Source of the DNA: Cycas panzhihuaensis
Lineage: Eukaryota; Cycadophyta
Direction: 5' to 3'
DNA length: 64,000 nucleotides
Assembly (NCBI GenBank): GCA_023213395.1
Contig: CM041465.1
Location: 125,247,741-125,311,740 of the forward strand
The notes beneath the pieces are model-generated. The model did not search any database. It was not told where the DNA came from and was given only the letters and a program-made list of their open reading frames with translations. Each line of letters begins with the position of its first letter. Within the stretch, counting starts at the first letter, position 1. A program made the position numbers and the translations under genes. Positions 1 to 11,159 of this stretch are shown piece after piece.

Positions 1-226
1 TTATGTTGTCAGTTTGCTAATCAAACTGTTCATTCTTTGGAGGTTGGACCAATTCCAACTCCACATATTGGGTATCATTTCCTCTTGCTCCTTCATTCAT
101 GTTTTGTCTTTTTGCTTTCTCTTTACCTTGAGATTATTATACTTGTTTGTATTTCTGCAACTAGAACTAGAGTGATCCTAGTTTCTAGATCTAGGGACTG
201 TTAAGACCATCTAGCCTCTTTTCACA
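1..226 (+). repeat. A1 5' LTR, 3' part only
   Basis: Nearly identical to 3287-3512. It ends in CA two bases before the primer-binding site. Its upstream part lies outside the window. Confidence 0.9.
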
Positions 227-228
227 TT

Positions 229-240
229 TGGTATCAAAGC
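229..240 (+). other. A1 primer-binding site (tRNA-iMet type)
   Basis: TGGTATCAAAGC lies two bases after the LTR and differs at one position from the usual plant iMet primer site TGGTATCAGAGC. This fixes the element as plus-strand. Confidence 0.8.
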
Positions 241-242
241 AA

Positions 243-1490
243 CTTTGGCATCAATGTCTAGGCCACTTGAGCTTAGACAATTTGAGGCAGATGATCAACA
301 AGAACATGGTACATGGGCTTCCAAAGATCTATGGAACAAAATGTCTTTGTGAAGCGTGCATTATGGGAACTCAGCATCGCTTGCCTTTCCCTAAAGGCAA
401 AGTGTGGCGTGCATCACATCCTCTGCAGTTGGTACATTCGGATTTGTGCGGACCTATGTCCACATCACCTTTTGGAGGAGCTTTGTATTACATCTCCTTC
501 ATTGATGACTTTTCTCACAAAATTTGGGTCTATTTCATCAAACACAAATCTGAAGCATTTTCCAAGTTCAAAGAATTCAAACTTGAAGTGGAAAATGAGT
601 CTGGCCATTCAATCAAAACATTCAAGACAGACAATGGAGTTGAATTTACATCAAATTAATTCACCCAATACTGCAAGGATAACGGCATTCGGAGACAACT
701 GACGATACCTCACACTCCTCAACAAAATGGAGTCTTCGAACGGATGAACAGAACTTTGGCCAATAAAGCCAAAGCTATGATGCATGCACAAGGACTCACT
801 CGAGCTTATTGGGCAGAAGCATTTCACACGGTACGCCTATGTGCCCAATCGCAGTCCTACTACTTGATCACCAACATGACACAGGAGGCATGGTCTAGCA
901 AAAAGCCTCATCGACCATTTGAGGACTTTTGGGTGCACTACTTATATGCACATTCCCGATCAGCAAAGGAAGAAATTAGACAAACATGGTCTAAAATGCA
1001 TCTTTGTAGGGTATGCCATTCACAGTAAAGCCTACAAGTTGTATGATCCAATAGGGAAGAAAATGCATCTCTCAAGAGATGTCATCTTTGCTGAAGAAGA
1101 TCACAAGGAGGTGCAAACAGCATCCATGCAACCTCCCATTGACAAAGGCAAGAAGATTGTTGAGGCCTTCCTTCCCTCTCAATCTTCCACACCATGTTCA
1201 TCATCTGCACCAGCTGGACCGTCTACTTCAACTGAATTTGCTCCACTTGATCCAAGCTCATCTTCTGTTGACCAACCACTTACACCAGAAGATCTTGAGG
1301 TTCAAGTAACTTCCATTCAAAAGTTACACAAATGGTACACACAAACAGTTCAGGACGGTCACATCATTGAAGGAAAATGTCCATCTAAATATCGGCAGCA
1401 AACCAATTATGCACTTATGGCTGAAGTGCTTTGTGTTAATGAGCCTTCCACTTTTGAGGAGGCTTCTAAAAATGAAAATTAGAAAGCTAC
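243..1490 (+). pseudogene. A1 integrase (GAG-pre-integrase and catalytic core), broken
   Basis: The reading starts at the zinc-binding domain, with LWHQCLGHL supplying the two histidines and CLCEAC the two cysteines. The core follows, with HSDLCGP (first Asp) and KTDNGVEF (second Asp), then a stop at 657-659. The frame resumes through HTPQQNG and an ER-MNRTLANKA segment that holds the catalytic Glu region. It then shifts near 920 into a part that reads to about 1480 (HIPDQQRKKLDKH, FVGYAIHSKAYKLYDP). A Ser/Pro-rich linker runs into the reverse transcriptase. Lack of anything upstream except the PBS shows a deletion rather than a missed gag. Confidence 0.85.
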
Positions 1491-1491
1491 C

Positions 1492-2960
1492 ATGGATGAA
1501 GAAATCCATTCTATTGAAAAGAATGGTACTTGGAATTTGGTTGAATTGCCTAAACACAAACAGGCAATCAGTTGCAAATGGGTCTACAAGACCAAATTCC
1601 ATTCTGATGGTTCCCTTAAAAGGCAGAAAGCACGCCTTGTCGCAAAAGGATTTAAACAAAAAGAAGGCATAGATTATGAAGAAACTTTTGCACGAGTGGC
1701 GAACATGAATACCATCAGACTTCTCTTGGCCTTAGCTGCTCAATGCAAATGGCACATTTACGGATGGACGTGAAGCGCCTTTCTTAATGGCGATCTTGGA
1801 GGAGGTATATTTGGAGCAACCTCCCGGTTACAAAGTACAAGGCAAGGAGCATTTTGTATATCGCCTAAAAAAGGCGTTATATGGCTTGAAGCAAGCTCCA
1901 AGGGCATGGTACTCGAAGATCGATGACTACTTCTTGAGACATGGGTTTCATCGATCTACTTGATCTAATCTGTATATAAAAATGAAAAGAACCATGTAAT
2001 TTTTGTTGCCTTGTATGTAGATGACTTAGTGATCCTTTGGTAGTCACACTAAGATGATTTATATTCTCCAAGATGACTTAAAGAGAAGTTTCGAGATGAC
2101 AGATCTTGGACTTTTCCATTATTTTTTAGGCTTTGAGATATGGCAGACCGAGCTATATCTTCATCTCCCAAGCGAAATATTCTTGGGACATTTTGCAGCG
2201 GTTCAGGATGCACGACTGCAAATCAGCGCCTACACCTATGGAGAATAGATCGAAGCTTACTCTCAATGAGGAAGCTGCCGTGAATCCCACACTTTCCGGT
2301 GATTGATTGGAAGTCTCATTTATCTCACCAACACTCGACCGGATATTTCATTTGCTGTTGGGATTTGCTCACATTACATGTCTCGACCCAATCAGATACA
2401 CTGGAATGCAGCCAAATGCATACTTAAGTACATCAAAGGCACATTGCAGCATGGCCTTGAGCATGCACATAATGAGAACTTCACTCTAAAAGGGTTCTCA
2501 GATTCTGATTGGGCAGGTTGCCAAGATAGTAGAAGATCAACCTCGGGATATTGTTTTTCTCTTGGTTCAGCAGTTGTTTCGTGGAGTTGCAAGAAGCAAC
2601 CCAATGTTACCTTGTCCTCTCAAGGCAGTACAAAGGCTGTGATCAGGCGCACCTTGTGAGGCTATCAGCTCTGACGGATTCTTGGGGAACTTGGACTTGA
2701 GCAAGGTCACCCCACCAAGATACATTGCGACAATCAAAGTGTGTTCAAGTTAGCTAAGAATCCAGTCTTTCATGGGCGGACAAAACACATTGAGGTTCAC
2801 CATCACTTCATCAGAGAGCATGTTCAGAATGGTGAAATCAACCTTGATGCAGACCAACAGGAGGAGCGGATGAGACATCTTTACCAAGCCTCTTGGTAGA
2901 AAAGTTTGTAAAATTCGAGAGATGGTCTTGGTGTCAGGCTTAACATTGTAAATAGTAAGG
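1492..2960 (+). pseudogene. A1 reverse transcriptase and RNase H, broken
   Basis: Copia-type reverse transcriptase: the N-terminal block [15 protein letters not shown], then [20 protein letters not shown], then [17 protein letters not shown] and the catalytic LYVDDLVI at about 2009-2035. RNase H follows at 2303-2659 with GSLIYLTNTRPDI, LKYIKGTLQHGLE and DSDWAGCQDSRRSTSGY. There are stops at about 1771 and 1961 and shifts near 2040 and 2250. RNase H ends in a degraded tail up to the polypurine tract. It cannot make an active enzyme as read. Confidence 0.85.
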
Positions 2961-2962
2961 GG

Positions 2963-3512
2963 TGTTAAACCTTATGTTTACATGTTAAGAGAATGTACTT
3001 TTATTTTCATGTAATATGTGTACTTTTTACTTTAGGGGTGACTTATCACTTAAGTGATAAAGTGCACACCCATTCTTTCTAGTGACACAACGTTGTCACT
3101 AAAGGGTCAAATGGACCCTTATGCATTTTGCTCACATGAGAGCCCAAAAGGACACATGTCCAACATGCAAGGCATGTATCTTGGATGTTTGACACTTGTC
3201 AAACGTCCAAGGCCTTAGGTCTCTCATTTCACTCTATATAATGAGACCTCTTCTCATTGTCTCATAAGAGAGTTGGAGTTGTATTGTTATGTTGTCAGTT
3301 TGCTAATCAAACTGTTCATTCTTTGGAGGTTGGACCAATTCCAACTCCACATATTGGGTATCATTTTCTCTTGCTCCTTCATTCATGTTTTGTCTTTTTG
3401 CTTTCTCTTTACCTTGAGATTATTATACTTGTTTGTATTTCTGCAACTAGAACTAGAGTGATCCTAGTTTCTAGATCTAGGGACTGTTGAGGCCATCTAG
3501 CCTCTTTTCACA
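2963..3512 (+). repeat. A1 3' LTR (550 bp)
   Basis: It begins TGTTAAACC right after the purine tract AGTAAGGGG and ends in CA. It contains a perfect 18-bp palindrome at 3045-3062 (TTATCACTTAAGTGATAA), a 30-bp hairpin with 14-bp arms at 3181-3210 (one mismatch here), and a likely TATA box at 3235-3242. The following bases TTTAT are the expected target copy but cannot be confirmed. Confidence 0.9.
3235..3242 (+). promoter_or_regulatory. LTR TATA box of A1
   Basis: TATATAAT lies in the second half of the 3' LTR. The A2 LTRs have TATATAAGG at the same place, in the conserved block CACTCTATATAA. Confidence 0.55.
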
Positions 3513-4480
3513 TTTATTACACAACAGAATTGTCATAACATAACTGACAATCATCACCAAGAAGACCTAATTACATCATCATATAGACTTAATAAATTGT
3601 GGTCACACTAGATACAATTCAACATTTTCCACAATGAGGATGAAGTCTATATGAAGCCACGAGCATCAGCCAGAACGCATGAATAACCAGCCACTGCATT
3701 TGCCAATTGCTACAACGTCCATCAAATACACAGTCCATCATCCTATCAACCTAAAGTCCATATAAGACACGACCATCCACCAGAGCTCATAGGTAACTAG
3801 TCGTTGAGCCCATTGGTTACTAGGACATTCCTTGTATACATGGTTCATCATGGCTAACTGAAACTCAATTTTGAGGTTTATTCTATGCCCATATATATAG
3901 TGTTATAGAGCAGACATGTTACTGCTAGAAATTCATGTAACATTACTACTGGTAGAAGTTATTGTTGCACTTAATGCTACCATTAGAATCCTGTTGTGGA
4001 CAAGAAAAAGCCTCAAAAAATATTAGATTAAAAAAACTTTGCCCATTGTTGCCTCATACCTGTACTGTGGAATTACGTTTACCTTCTATCCTATAGCTTT
4101 TGACATCTGCAACCACTATGTACTCTACTGTAAGTCAATATTGGGTCATTATAATATTTTTGATGTGTGTCTGGATCACACCTCAACCTTACTGAACATA
4201 TGACATATTCAGGACTAGATGAAAGAAATATTAGGTGTTTGGTCAGCCAAGACAAGGCCTAAAATAATATTATTCAAATAGCTATATACAATAAAAATCC
4301 TAAATCATACCCAACAGATGCCTAAAAGAAAACAAAAAGGGCATAAATATGCCCTATTGATCAAATACTACATCATAGATAAATCACTTCCCAGGCTGCC
4401 ATCAATCCATTGTTTAGTCCCAATGCTTGATTCTTTAGGACCAATATAAGCATTGTCTGCAAATGTCTTATCCCCTAGAC

Positions 4481-4690
4481 TACTCCTTGTTTTAGGTTGG
4501 CTTATCATTGGCAGGTTCCTCATTAGTAACCTTGGAGTCTCTAGTTTTAATGTCAGTAGATTCTCTTGGGGATTCCTCCTTTACATCCACATTCTTTTCA
4601 CCCACTTCTGCAACCTTAGAATGAGCTTCCATCGTTTCATCCTTATTCACAATTGCCTGAGCCACCTCCATCTCAACAACTTTTTTGATG
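4481..4690 (-). pseudogene. Acidic coding trace, family unknown
   Basis: The minus strand reads about 65 codons of a strongly charged, Glu/Lys/Asp-rich segment (for example EVAQAIVNKDETMEAH, then VKEESPRESTDIKTRD) ending in a stop. Composition is like the acidic linker of a gag polyprotein. No conserved catalytic motif is visible and I do not recognise the family. Confidence 0.3.
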
Positions 4691-4844
4691 TGGGCAATGC
4701 AATCTCAAGGGGGCCTTGTTGTAGACCTAGAACAGAAGCAGGTGCAATTGGGAGAACCAAACATATGCTATAAAGGAATTAGGAGTTGAATTAGGAGAAG
4801 GCAGATTACATCTGCTAATCTTGTCTTAAGTCCTATTCTTGGAT

Positions 4845-5040
4845 TCAATGAATCTTCTGAAATTTCAGAGCTTGAGTTTGCTCATGAAGGACCACCTTCA
4901 AACTAATAATCCCTTCTAATAGGGACACTTTGTCCCTATTGGCAAACACCTTGCCTCTCTCGACCGTCAAGCTACCAGATTGGATCTTCAATGAAGAAGA
5001 AGAGCCACCACGAAATCCTCCCTGATTTGCTTTACCTGCA
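4845..5040 (-). pseudogene. Gag-like coding trace, unassigned
   Basis: The minus strand reads about 64 codons with a Gly/Ser-rich start and a helical, Lys/Leu/Gln-rich end (KVVLHEQTQALKFQK). Upstream on the same strand other frames read fragments such as FFEQLDGIYTIF. It lies downstream of the candidate K primer site, so it may be part of K's gag. The evidence is weak. Confidence 0.25.
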
Positions 5041-5298
5041 ACCTCCTAAAAATGGTATATATGCCATCCAATTGCTCGAAAAACCTGACTCAGGAGAAAG
5101 GCAATTCTAATAAAGACATACCTAGTCTTCTGTATAAATGCCAACTTTTCTTCCAAGGATGTGTGCCTTCATGCCTCATTGTTTGCATAATTCTCGCTCA
5201 TTGATGTGCTAATGTTGTCACCCAAATGCATCAAAGAGTGCCAAGGACGAAACTCTAGAAAAATCCCAACGATTCGAACCACTGCAATGGTGCCAAAA

Positions 5299-5865
5299 TG
5301 TGTGTTTTGTCCTTGTAATAAACAAAACTCAAACAAGAAGGGAACACACAAGAAAACATCATCATATTACTAGGACAACATACTTATATTACCACATAGA
5401 AGCATAAGTACAACACACCATAAATTAAGGCAAACCTTATTTCATTACAAAAAAGGGGGACTGCACCATCTCCAAAAAGGCCGCGTGTAGGCCCAAAGTA
5501 CAATAATGGAAGAACCCTCAACCCAATACAATGAGAGATACAATGCAAGAAGGGAGGGAAGACCTAATGCACACACACACACACACGCACGCACATATGT
5601 ATCCCCCCTCTTCGTCTACAAGAATGTTCCTTTTATAGTCTTTCCTCCTAACCATTTTCCAACTAACTTCTAATTAACTCATTAATAATAATTTGTTAAT
5701 AATAACAATAATTACATTGCTCATCATATTTACAATTTGGGGTCCTAGTTGTACTTCAAGTTATACCTGGTCGTACTCGAATTGCAATCATGTTGCACTT
5801 TAAGTCGTACTTGGTCGCACCTAGATTGCAACCAAAGACTGAAATTATATTCCATTTTGCTCTCA
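5299..5865 (-). repeat. Candidate LTR 'K', minus strand
   Basis: On the minus strand this segment ends in CACACA. It is followed after three bases by TGGCACCATTGCAGTGG, which resembles a CpG-decayed form of the TGGCGCCGTTGCC-type primer site seen in Tat/Athila-like Gypsy elements. A TATA-like box (minus, CTATAAAAGG) lies at 5629-5640, and a short G run on the minus strand lies just upstream at about 5867-5874. No second LTR copy was found in the window, so the borders are guesses. Confidence 0.3.
5570..5595. repeat. (CA)n microsatellite
   Basis: About a dozen CA units with two CG-containing variants near the end, inside the candidate K LTR. Confidence 0.85.
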
Positions 5866-6029
5866 AAAACCCCCAAATCTTTTGACTCATCTCCCGCACA
5901 CAATTATTCTGTGGATGATTTATATTTGCTTTTATGGTGGAATTCTATTGTGATGAGGATGACAATATGATATATACATGTTGAGATAAGTTGATTTCTA
6001 TTGCAATTACTATCATTTATGTCTTATGT

Positions 6030-6573
6030 GTATGGGCACTACTATAGGTGGAACTCCTATGAGGGTGCATGAAAATCTTCCCCCAATATCGGCCCCATCT
6101 TTAGTTTTCTTTACATTTATCATATTTTTGAACAAGAGTACATGTTCTAATGCATCCATGGTACCATCAAAGATAAGATGATTAAAAGCACTCTCATTAT
6201 ACTAGCCCATTGGTCTTGTAGGATTTGCCATTTTGGGTGGTGTATTATGACAAGGTGTATTTACAATTGTTGTATTAATTGATGTCAACGATGGACTAGC
6301 CTCTTATGGGAATCCTAGATTCCCACTACTTTTGAACGACGAGTTGCCTCGCAACATTTTCAACTGTATGGTTGCATACAATCTTTGTATCTAGATTACT
6401 AATAGTGTCCATATTAGGAACGTGCCATCTCCCAGTTCTAGAAGTGTATCAAAAAGCTTTTTTGCCAAATAATTTACCCAAATTGCCATGAGATCCTCCT
6501 TTGCCTTTTCTTCATTATCGCTAGTACTCTTTGAGCTTTCTTCCCAGTTAGGGTTACCCTTAATCGTTGCCAA
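6030..6573 (-). pseudogene. J gag remnant, related to the C family
   Basis: The minus strand starts with MATIKGNPNWEESSKS and runs to a stop near 6391. Further on it reads FNHLIFDGTMDALEHVLLF followed by INVKK and FSCTLIGVP. This lines up with C1/C2 gag (FGKLIFNDTSDAAEHVYLF, IDVKK, FACTLGGVP), so the family link is by direct comparison within the window. Several stops lie in between. The reading direction agrees with the J primer site just upstream at 6612-6625. Confidence 0.65.
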
Positions 6574-6611
6574 TGTCTCATTAAAGTCGAATATGTAAGA
6601 AAACTACACAA

Positions 6612-6625
6612 GTGCTCTAATAGCA
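6612..6625 (-). other. J primer-binding site, minus strand
   Basis: Minus-strand TGCTATTAGAGCAC directly follows the LTR end TCTAACA. It differs at two of twelve positions from the iMet site TGGTATCAGAGC, which fits an old, decayed copy. Confidence 0.6.
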
Positions 6626-6979
6626 TGTTAGAAATATTACAAAGAATCTATGATATCATGATAAAGAAAGATGAAGTATGCAACAAAACAAAATACAAAA
6701 GAAATTGGAAGAATGATCAATCTTTATATATTATATTAGAATAGGTACATATCTATAGACGCAATTCACCTCATAAAGGTCTATTGAGATTGGAGAACCC
6801 ATAATATAACCTATGAAAATACATGAAGATGTGAGCTCTAACACACAACTTAATAATGCTTACATATTAAGAATCTTCAAGAGTATACACCTCTTTAAGA
6901 CAACTATGCACAACATTTGAGGGATGACTAAATAATTACAATACTCATAGATTAACCACGGATCAAACATTATTTTCCA
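6626..6979 (-). repeat. J LTR (354 bp) shared by two tandem bodies
   Basis: On the minus strand it starts TGGAAAATAATG and ends TTTCTAACA (TG...CA). On its downstream side lies the primer site at 6612-6625. On its upstream side lies a purine tract (minus TATGGGGGAGCAT, 6980-6992) preceded by a coding tail. One LTR with both a PBS after it and a PPT before it is what two tandem copies sharing an LTR look like. Confidence 0.55.
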
Positions 6980-6994
6980 ATGCTCCCCCATAAT

Positions 6995-7113
6995 GTTTAA
7001 TTTATATCACATCAAGTAGTTTCTATTTGTTTGTCTTCTTCACCAAACAACTTCAAGTATGCTTCCATTTGTGCTTGTTCCTCTCCTCCTTCAATTACTT
7101 AGAAGAAACCTAT
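6995..7113 (-). pseudogene. C-terminal coding tail of the upstream J body
   Basis: The minus strand reads EEQAQMEAYLKLFGEEDKQI and ends in a stop just before the purine tract. The same frame continues across the B insertion site into 37062-37100 when B and one CCTAT copy are left out. It is too short to name. Confidence 0.4.
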
Positions 7114-7353
7114 TGTTACAAGCCTCCCTAATCATTAACAAAAGGGTGCCATGAATGTTGTAACTATTGGGGTATAAGGCCTATCATGTTCATATAAATA
7201 TGGCCTCAAATGTAATGTTTATCATCACTTATTCGTTTATCAATTAATTATTTGGTCAATTGACTATCGATATATCTTCAAGCATGCGTGTGTGCTCTCG
7301 TTTGCTCTCTAAAGCTTAGTATCTGCCTCCAGTTATAGCATAGGTCCGTAACA
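7114..7353 (+). repeat. B 5' LTR (240 bp)
   Basis: Starts TGTTACAAGCC and ends GTCCGTAACA. It is homologous along its whole length to 36816-37056, with scattered substitutions indicating age. A TATA-like TATAAATA lies at 7193-7200. The bases after it (AGGGGTGTCACAAC) match the iMet primer site at only 8 of 12 positions, so the PBS is decayed or different. Confidence 0.9.
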
Positions 7354-7538
7354 AGGGGTGTCACAACATCACCTCTGACATTATGGGCATTCTGTTATGT
7401 GCTCTCATACAATTACATTGAGTCTTACACTGCTATTGAAATCATATTCTATTAACTTCATCGCCAATATATCATTGATTAGAATAAGATAAAACATTTC
7501 ATAGCTTGGAGATAGATATACCATTTCACTCGCACACG

Positions 7539-7573
<35 letters not shown>

Positions 7574-8999
7574 TTGGTCTCTACAGGCGGTCCACTTTGG
7601 CGACGCACATATCGTTTCACTTACATACATGAATAAATATATTTAAACTTGACAAGTGTTGACTGTGGTGTGTAACCTCCTTGGCGACATATACATATCA
7701 ATCTCTCTATGATATTATAAATCATTGCATTATATTATAAATCCTTGCCCATTTAAAGCCATCACCTGTCACAACTATTTAATAGAAAGTCATAAGAAGG
7801 GCGTAACAATTATAATTGCTTTCATTCGAATCGTGGGTGACTGCCTTTTTGCCATTCTTGGTTATACGCTTGTAGCTAGTCGTGCAAGCATATAATCCAA
7901 CCATCATCTTATCAGCCATGCAGCCTACTACATCTTTTCAAATAAATATATTTACAAGCCCTCCAATAAGTCTTGGAACCTTGTGCTACAACTCCATGTG
8001 CCAAACTCCGGTGCCACTCTAATAGGTATTATTACCAGTCACCATTACTACTGCTACCAGCCATTGGTTGCGTTAAGGGGGAGTGTCTTTCTCTTTCGTT
8101 TCCATGGTCTACCTGCTCCTATTTGGCCTGTCCGTTTCCGTTTGCCTCACGCCCTTCATCTTGTTGATCTTGCTTCTGCCTTCTCGCATCCACGCCTTTT
8201 GTGCTATTGATTTTCTCCATCGTACTTTCGTCCAATTGGCCATCGTCTCCTATGTCCCTTCATTCATTACACCGACCATTCCGTTCAATTTCGTCTGTCT
8301 ATATCCACGTTTTATTCGTACCATTCACCATATACAATCATAACATACACACACACACACACATAGTTCGTTTGATATTATCGCCATCAACTCTTTTATA
8401 TATACCTTTCAAATATTCATATTCGCATTAATCTATAAGTCATACATTAATACTTAAGGCGACGTTTTGATTATATTGATAGTACCTCTTTACTTTTTTT
8501 ATTTTGCCCCTATTCATCATTTATATATGTCATTTATTTATATTCATATATTATATACATTTACCTTATTAATATCATATATTTAGTATCACTTAATTCA
8601 CTTCATTTTAACATAGTAAGACCTTAATATTATATAAATATCATATATTTTATTTGTACCAATGTGTGTGTGTGTATATTAGGAAATCATTCAAATAAGT
8701 CTTATTATTTACATAGTTGAATCTTTTCATTACCACCTATAACAAAGTCAAATATAACATTCAATTACTAATATCCATAAGTCATCATATACCTTTTAAT
8801 AGACAAATTAAACATTTGGTTGTTAGTATTCATGTACAATTTTGTAAAAAAATTGAGCATCCCATAAGTGAAGAAAAAGGGATATAATTGACTAATTAAA
8901 CATCAACTTCACGCAATCTGACAAGTAGTAATCTATTGATTACGGAAGCTAACCATTGGAATTGCACCTATACTATTATTAAGGTGATAAGCTAAGGAA
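7354..8999 (+). other. B untranslated leader
   Basis: About 1.6 kb between the 5' LTR and the first gag ATG. It has a CA/TA microsatellite at 7530-7575, a pyrimidine-rich stretch around 8080-8250, (CA)n at 8346-8364 and (TG)n at 8663-8680. No coding region is supported. A separate small insertion within it cannot be excluded. Confidence 0.5.
7530..7575. repeat. (CA)n(TA)n microsatellite
   Basis: An alternating CA run passes directly into an alternating TA run. Confidence 0.85.
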
Positions 9000-10064
9000 A
9001 TGGTTGATAACACAATTCAAAAGGATATCGTCAAACCGATTACTCAAGCAGTCCACGAAATTGCCCAGACATCAAATGCTCTCTTAAATCATACTTAACA
9101 TCAGATTTTGGACAAATTGACAATCATGGCAACAAGCAGAAAAGAAGATATGATTGTTCCAGATTCTGAGGACGAAGCAATGAGTTGCCAGTCACATATC
9201 AGAAATCGCACTACAAAAAATCTGTCTAGTCCTCAAACAACTCCAATTAATATTGAAAATGAAGCTATCAGAAAATATCTTAATGATTACTGAAATCTGA
9301 CCACTAATGAATAGAAGATAGTGGGTTTCCAAGCATATTTTAACTGTTTACAATATATACAGTCACAGAAAAGGAAAAAGTTAGAAAAGATCACAATACA
9401 ACGCTTCAATAGTGAACAAAAATCAAACGAGCCTAGGGTATGGATTCCACAAATGGAAAACTACTTCTATTTGGTAGAAATTGAACTAACGAAACAAGTC
9501 TCATTAACTACCCCACATATGGGCAGAATAGCATGTGAATGGTGGCAGTGTCTCGAACGTACTTCATTTCGAGAACAATTACCAACCTGGAAAGAGTTCG
9601 TCTGATTATTCATTGAGCAATTTGAAACGGTAGTAACCATGATTACTATTGTAAGTTACGAAAATTAAAACAAAAAGGTTCTGTGGAAGAATACAACACA
9701 ACTTTCACAAAGTTAAGCTATGTTTTAGAAGACATTCTGACTAATCGACTTATCGAATTATATATAGATGGCTTAACCACAAAAAACCAAACCGACGTCA
9801 AAATTCAAAAGCCCAAGGATCTTAATAAGGCAATACAACTTGCCAAAATACAAGAAGAAAAGGTTAATGAATTGCAAAAAGTGAAAACAAGACTATATTC
9901 CTCCTTATGCTTGACCTAATCCCCCATCAACAATGTGGCCTACTCCGTTGCCAATCAGATTTAATCGACCATTCAAATCAGTGTTTCAAAGGACAAGAGC
10001 TAATAAAGAAGATCTAAGGAAGAAAAATCTATGTTTCAGGTGTGCCAAAAGGTGGACGCCTAAT
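9000..10064 (+). pseudogene. B gag, 5' part, ends inside the zinc knuckle
   Basis: From ATG at 9000 one frame reads MVDNTIQKDIVKPITQAV with stops near 9099, 9291 and 9312. It continues through VWIPQMENYF and EWWQCLERTSF, typical Gypsy gag blocks, to 9605. The frame then shifts to EEYNTTFTKLSYVLEDI and a Lys-rich tail ending near 9919. Around 10030 the sequence reads LCFRCAKRWTPN, the first half of the CCHC knuckle. C1 is inserted exactly here, and the His and last Cys lie beyond it at 17510. Confidence 0.8.
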
Positions 10065-10898
10065 TGTTAACTTAAATATTTCACTACACTTGTGAGATAG
10101 TACACTTGTCAAGGTTACACAGGTTATAGTCTAGCTTAGGACACAGTCAACATCATTATCTACATATATTCCACAGATTTATTAATGTTTCCACATGATT
10201 ATATCACAACGGTACCAATGATGCAATCGGCACATATTCCACATTCAATCCTTGCAACACAGAGAATACACAATTTCCACGTAACTTCTTATTTCATTAA
10301 GCAATAGTTCTTTTACACAAGGTGCTAGAGTGCATTCCCTGTGCATTCCAGCCTTATACACTAACTCCATCACATGTGTACCCAGGAGGTACCCATCAAA
10401 ATACATGGCTTCAGGCTGTTGTCATGCGTACTGGTCTCCGTACCAATGTGTACTGGTATACTTGGCTCTCACCCTAACTGAATGGTCCTCAGGAAGCCTC
10501 ATAAATATGCTCCTTGGTGTCTTTTCGCCGAAGGGTTATGACTGTCTGTCATAACCGTACCTTTTCAGTCAAGCGTACCTCTTCCTAACCATTGATTAGT
10601 TTCCTTAATTGCCTGTCTTAACTCATACATGCGTTAAATGCGTCGTCTGACATCACCCCAGGCTCCCTTCTGTCCAATCTTCTCATGCATACCATTCCTG
10701 TTTGCTTGCGTTCTGCCAGGAGGTACGTGCGTATACGTATTGCGTACCTTTGCAGTCACCTTTTGTCATATGTACCCAGAATGCTAGATTCTTCACTTGT
10801 CGCTGCATACGTACTCTGTATGGTTTGTACCTGCATAGTCCAAGGATACTCGGCTTTTCTACAGTGCGCCCATAGACATGTCACATTATGCTCCAACA
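10065..10898 (-). repeat. C1 3' LTR (834 bp)
   Basis: On the minus strand it starts TGTTGGAGC after the purine tract ACCGGGGATAGA (10899-10910) and ends in AACA. It is rich in GTACG/CGTAC motifs. At about 10462-10478 the plus strand reads TATACTTGGCTCTCACC, similar to a tRNA-Glu anticodon arm. Confidence 0.9.
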
Positions 10899-11159
10899 TC
10901 TATCCCCGGTCAACATGAAGGGTTTGAGCATCCTTGCTCAACAAAATTTTCAAAATTTGGGGTATTCCTCCCCTTCCCCTTCTCAAGGCTGCTCCTGTTG
11001 CCATTTGTCTTGTAGCAATTTCTTCATTGATTTGGGTCAGTGTGGCAATTATTACATCTTTTTCTTTAATTTTCTCTGAAGAAATTGCTATTTACGCCTT
11101 ATACCCTTCTTCCATGTCCATAACTAGTTTGTATGATCCGTTGGATTTATTATCCGTCA

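Larger units (their letters stand above)
1..3512 (+). mobile_element. Copia-A1, LTR retrotransposon missing gag and protease
   Basis: The window opens inside a 5' LTR whose last 226 bases recur at 3287-3512. After the LTR comes an iMet-type primer site and then, within a few bases, the integrase zinc-binding region, so gag and protease are missing. The order integrase, reverse transcriptase, RNase H marks it as Ty1/Copia. The coding part has several stops and frameshifts. It is the same family as A2 at 47013-54286: LTR starts and ends match and the proteins are close. The target duplication cannot be checked because the left end lies outside the window. Confidence 0.9.
3513..6611. other. Decayed retrotransposon-derived DNA between A1 and the J LTR
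   Basis: About 3.1 kb of AT-rich sequence without an intact gene. Coding-like traces are all on the minus strand: an acidic segment at 4481-4690, a short segment at 4845-5040 and a gag-like piece at 6030-6573. A candidate LTR (K) and a CA repeat lie between them. The stretch 3513-4480 shows nothing I can name. Confidence 0.6.

Noticed and set aside
7973-8431. Overlapping hydrophobic ORFs in the B leader
   Set aside because: Pyrimidine-rich DNA gives Leu/Phe/Ser strings in three frames; position and composition do not support a gene.
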